Source of the DNA: JADHMP01 sp016779985
GTDB lineage: Bacteria; Bacteroidota; Bacteroidia; Flavobacteriales; Flavobacteriaceae
Assembly: GCA_016779985.1 (NCBI GenBank)
Contig: JADHMP010000007.1
Span: 1 to 64,000 of the forward strand
Length of the DNA: 64,000 bases
Direction: 5' to 3'
Positions 61,399-64,000 of this stretch are shown one piece after another (the stretch's first letter is position 1; every line of letters starts with the position of its first letter). The translations under genes were made by a program, and so were the position numbers. The notes below the pieces were generated by a model. The model searched no databases, was not told where the DNA came from, and worked only from the letters and a program-made list of their open reading frames with translations.

Positions 61399-63678
61399 CT
61401 ATTTTGACTTTGCGGTTTCTGTAACTATAGGGATTTGATCTGGATTTGAATAACTCACACCATTTTTATCAATAGAAACCCCAATTATGCTACCTCTAAA
61501 ATAAATATTAAATCTTAAACCTTCCCATGCTGATGGTAATTGAGGATTAAAATGCAATTTACCTTCTTTAACGCGCATCCCCCCAAAACCTTCAACCACA
61601 CTCAGCCAGGTTCCTGCCATACTTGTGATATGCAAACCTTCGTGCACTTCATGGTTATAATCATCAAGGTCTAAACGAGAAGTTTGTAAATAAAATAAAT
61701 AGGCTTGTTCAATCTTGCCCAAGTGTGCTGCTAAAATAGCATGTATACAAGGCGAGAGTGACGATTCATGCACTGTAAAAGGCTCATAAAATTCAAAGTT
61801 TGATTTGATAGCTTCCTTAGAAAAATCAGATTCAAAAAAATATAAGCCTTGTAGCACATCTGCTTGTTTTATATAAGGCGATCTAAGAATTCGATCCCAT
61901 GACCAATGTTGGTTAATAGGGCGTTCATCCTCTTTTAAGGCATCTTTTTTTTGGAGTTCTTTCTCTAAAAAACCATCTTGCTGAAGAAAAATATTTTTTT
62001 CTTCTTCATAAGGCAAATAAAGAGTAGAGGCTGTCTTTTTCCAAGTTTCAATCTCTGAAACGTTCAGATTTGTTCTTTCACTAATTTGTTCAGCTTGCTT
62101 TAAGTGTTTTTCTTGAAGTTCTTCGATGGTTGATGCAGCATATTCTAAACACCATTTAGCGCCGTAATTTGTGTACCAATTGTTGTTCACATTGTTTTCA
62201 TATTCATTAGGTCCAGTAACTCCCAAGATTACAAACTGCTGGCGAGGAACTGAAAAGCTAACGCGCTGTTGCCAAAAACGGGCAATGCCTATAAGCACTT
62301 CTACACCTTTAGTATATCTATAGGTGTTGTCTCCAGTGTAGCGTTCATAGTTAAAAATGGCAAAAGCAATCGCGGTATTTCGGTGAATTTCTTCAAAGGT
62401 TATTTCCCATTCGTTATGGCACTCCTCTCCGTTCATCGTTACCATTGGAAAAAGTGCCGCTCCCTTATTAAAGCCCAGTTTAGTCGCATTAGCAATAGCT
62501 TTGTCTAGTTGTTTGTAGCGATATTCTAATAAATTTAGTCCTACTTGTTCTGACTTAGTGGCTAAATAAAAGGACAAACAATAAGCTTCTGTATCCCAAT
62601 AGGTGCTCCCTCCATATTTCTCACCAGTGAATCCTTTTGGTCCGATATTTAAATTAGGATCTTTTCCGCTATACGTTTGATTCAGTTGAAAAATATTGTA
62701 GCGAATGGCTTGTTGAGCTTTAACGTCTCCCTTAATGCTAATGTCTGCTTTTGTCCAAATTTCTGACCAAGAGTCTTCTTGCTGTTTCTTTAGATTCTCA
62801 ACTCCTAGTGATGTGGCTTTCTCAACCACGGTTCTGGCTTTTACTATTGCTTTACTCAAAGTCAGTCCATCAACTTTAACATAGCCCCCATATTTAATAA
62901 TTGAACACAATTTGTTTGGTGACAAATTATACTTTATATGAGTCGATAGGGTAGCATTGCTTCTAGTGGCAGAAGTAGGGATTGAATCTATCTGTTTGTG
63001 TTCATCAACAAACTGAGTATGTGAAAATGTGAAAATATCAAAATTTGTTTTTAGGGTTTGAGATCGTAATCCAAGAAAAGCATTGTCCAATACAAAATCA
63101 CTGTGTTTCCAAAACGGGTCATCCCAATTAGAATCTTTATTTTTTATATCCCCCGATAGTTGAGAAGCTATTTTAATTGTACAAGGTTTATCGAAAGCCT
63201 CGATCTGATAGTTTATAACGCCCAATGACTCTATTTCAAGGGATAAAAAGCGAGTTGCAATGACCCTGATTTTGGTGTCATCTAAAAGCGTGACAACAAA
63301 GGTCCGCTTATAAATTCCTTTTCGCATGTCCAATTCACGCTCAAATTCATGAATTTTCTTACCAGTATTTAGATCTAATTGGAGTCCATTTATTTCTATA
63401 TGTAAATCAATCCAACTTGGAGCATTGAGCACTTTTGCGAAAAAATCGGGATAGCCATTTTTCCACCACCCTACTCTTGTTTTGTCTGGATAATAAACCC
63501 CCCCAATATAACTCCCTTGAAAATGCTCTCCAGAATAGTTTTCTTCAAAATTATTACGTTGGCCCATAAAGCCATTTCCTAAACTAAAAAGGCTCTCAGA
63601 AGCCATACCATTTTCAGCACAAAAGTCTTTTTCAATGATTTTCCAAGGATGCACTAGATAATGTTCTTTAACCATCAT
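61399..63678 (-). CDS. GH65 maltose (or related alpha-glucobiose) phosphorylase
   Basis: This is a 759-residue inverting phosphorylase of GH65 with the catalytic acid Glu492 in GVTGPNEYENNVNNN. Other markers are GGSTYWDTEAYCL near residue 354 and the C-terminal HEGLHITSMAGTW. The product of maltose phosphorolysis is beta-glucose-1-phosphate, handled by the beta-phosphoglucomutase encoded 3 bp upstream. The substrate could instead be kojibiose or trehalose. No signal peptide, so cytoplasmic. Confidence 0.93.
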   Translation of the reverse strand: MMVKEHYLVHPWKIIEKDFCAENGMASESLFSLGNGFMGQRNNFEENYSGEHFQGSYIGGVYYPDKTRVGWWKNGYPDFFAKVLNAPSWIDLHIEINGLQLDLNTGKKIHEFERELDMRKGIYKRTFVVTLLDDTKIRVIATRFLSLEIESLGVINYQIEAFDKPCTIKIASQLSGDIKNKDSNWDDPFWKHSDFVLDNAFLGLRSQTLKTNFDIFTFSHTQFVDEHKQIDSIPTSATRSNATLSTHIKYNLSPNKLCSIIKYGGYVKVDGLTLSKAIVKARTVVEKATSLGVENLKKQQEDSWSEIWTKADISIKGDVKAQQAIRYNIFQLNQTYSGKDPNLNIGPKGFTGEKYGGSTYWDTEAYCLSFYLATKSEQVGLNLLEYRYKQLDKAIANATKLGFNKGAALFPMVTMNGEECHNEWEITFEEIHRNTAIAFAIFNYERYTGDNTYRYTKGVEVLIGIARFWQQRVSFSVPRQQFVILGVTGPNEYENNVNNNWYTNYGAKWCLEYAASTIEELQEKHLKQAEQISERTNLNVSEIETWKKTASTLYLPYEEEKNIFLQQDGFLEKELQKKDALKEDERPINQHWSWDRILRSPYIKQADVLQGLYFFESDFSKEAIKSNFEFYEPFTVHESSLSPCIHAILAAHLGKIEQAYLFYLQTSRLDLDDYNHEVHEGLHITSMAGTWLSVVEGFGGMRVKEGKLHFNPQLPSAWEGLRFNIYFRGSIIGVSIDKNGVSYSNPDQIPIVTETAKSK

Positions 63679-63681
63679 TGC

Positions 63682-64000
63682 TTAATTTTCATACGACTGT
63701 AAAAGTTGAGCAGGTTCAATTTTATCTAAACCCCAATGACAGGAGTCAGCCATTGTGAATTGCTTAGGCTCTCCCAAAGCTAATGTATTCATTTTTGCAG
63801 CTTGAGCTGCTTGAATTCCAGCAATGGAATCTTCTACAACTAAACAATTTTGAGGTTGTACTTTTAAATTTTTACTTCCAATTAAAAACACCTCCGGGTC
63901 AGGTTTGCCTTTTTTAACGTGATTGCCATCAACAAGGGTTTGAAAAAAGCTGTGAATTTCTAATTTTTCTAAGATGATCTTGGCATTTTTACTTGCAGAA
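63682..64000 (-). CDS. pgmB: Beta-phosphoglucomutase, C-terminal part (partial)
   Basis: The frame runs off the right edge of the window, so only the last ~105 residues are seen. HAD-type motifs match beta-phosphoglucomutase: KKGKPDPEVFL with the motif III Lys, and VVEDSIAGIQAAQAA with the motif IV acidic residues. It converts beta-glucose-1-phosphate to glucose-6-phosphate. An internal ATG at 63891 exists, but the homology continues upstream of it, so it is not the start. Confidence 0.93.
   Translation of the reverse strand, partial: SASKNAKIILEKLEIHSFFQTLVDGNHVKKGKPDPEVFLIGSKNLKVQPQNCLVVEDSIAGIQAAQAAKMNTLALGEPKQFTMADSCHWGLDKIEPAQLLQSYEN

Noticed and set aside
63682..63891. A 69-residue gene starting at the ATG at 63891
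   Set aside because: The reading frame and beta-phosphoglucomutase similarity continue upstream to the window edge, so this is the C-terminal part of a longer gene.
1..64000. Search for CRISPR arrays, IS elements, tRNA or rRNA genes
   Set aside because: I saw no regularly spaced repeats, transposase frames, tRNA cloverleaf-like segments or rRNA motifs.

Overview
The window is a low-GC, gene-dense stretch of a Bacteroidetes chromosome, most likely a marine gliding member of the Flavobacteriaceae. The evidence is a dcw cell-division cluster ending in a very long acidic FtsZ and GatB/YqeY, the gliding genes gldB and gldC, a type IX secretion (T9SS) substrate with a PorP/SprF partner, the mevalonate route, a zinc-ligand-free DnaG of the kind I recall from this group, and many TAnnTTTG promoter elements. 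I see no rRNA, tRNA, CRISPR array, insertion sequence or prophage. The species is not identifiable by eye.

Layout. 1-16150: the tail of an unknown gene, then yqeY-ftsZ-ftsA-ftsQ-murC-murG-ftsW-murD-mraY-murE-ftsI-ftsL-rsmH-mraZ, all read leftward. A triple 10-bp repeat just ahead of mraZ looks like the MraZ operator. 16200-36470: housekeeping genes on both strands: an alpha/beta hydrolase, engB, gldC-gldB, nadE, an atypical response regulator, dnaG, a polyprenyl synthase, rlmN, queA, aroA, a MazG-like protein, a HAD phosphatase, radC, mpl, a TPR-like exported protein, obgE, adk, purK, purE and an M3 peptidase. 36515-40117: a three-gene surface module made of a CHU_C-type T9SS substrate, a PorP/SprF protein and a fibre protein with shaft repeats, YadA-like head repeats and an S74 self-cleaving chaperone. 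40642-43094: a LytS/LytTR-type signalling group whose response regulator carries an in-frame stop inside its DNA-binding domain. 43173-47464: an arsenosugar biosynthesis cluster (peroxidase-like protein, ArsS, TIGR04282, purine nucleoside phosphorylase, DUF547, TIGR04283). 48004-54382: a tightly packed five-gene operon of a flavoprotein, a membrane polyferredoxin and three glycosyltransferases. 54344-58024: a pseudouridine-synthase homologue lacking its catalytic Asp, a UbiA prenyltransferase, mevalonate kinase and diphosphomevalonate decarboxylase. 58106-59094: TspO and a small membrane protein. 59105-64000: a GDPD lipoprotein, an alpha-amylase lipoprotein, a GH65 phosphorylase and beta-phosphoglucomutase, a maltodextrin-degrading set that runs out of the window.

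How genes work together. The dcw cluster makes lipid-linked peptidoglycan precursor and builds the divisome; mpl recycles murein peptide. The arsenosugar genes suggest a route in which ArsS makes a 5'-arsinoyl-adenosine, the phosphorylase removes adenine to give a ribose-1-phosphate, and the two sugar-transfer proteins finish the arsenosugar. No arsM methyltransferase is in the window. The adjacent redox and glycosyltransferase operon may extend this product or make an unrelated glycan; sequence alone does not decide. Several -7 elements lie only 4-8 nt from the start codon, which suggests leaderless or near-leaderless transcripts.
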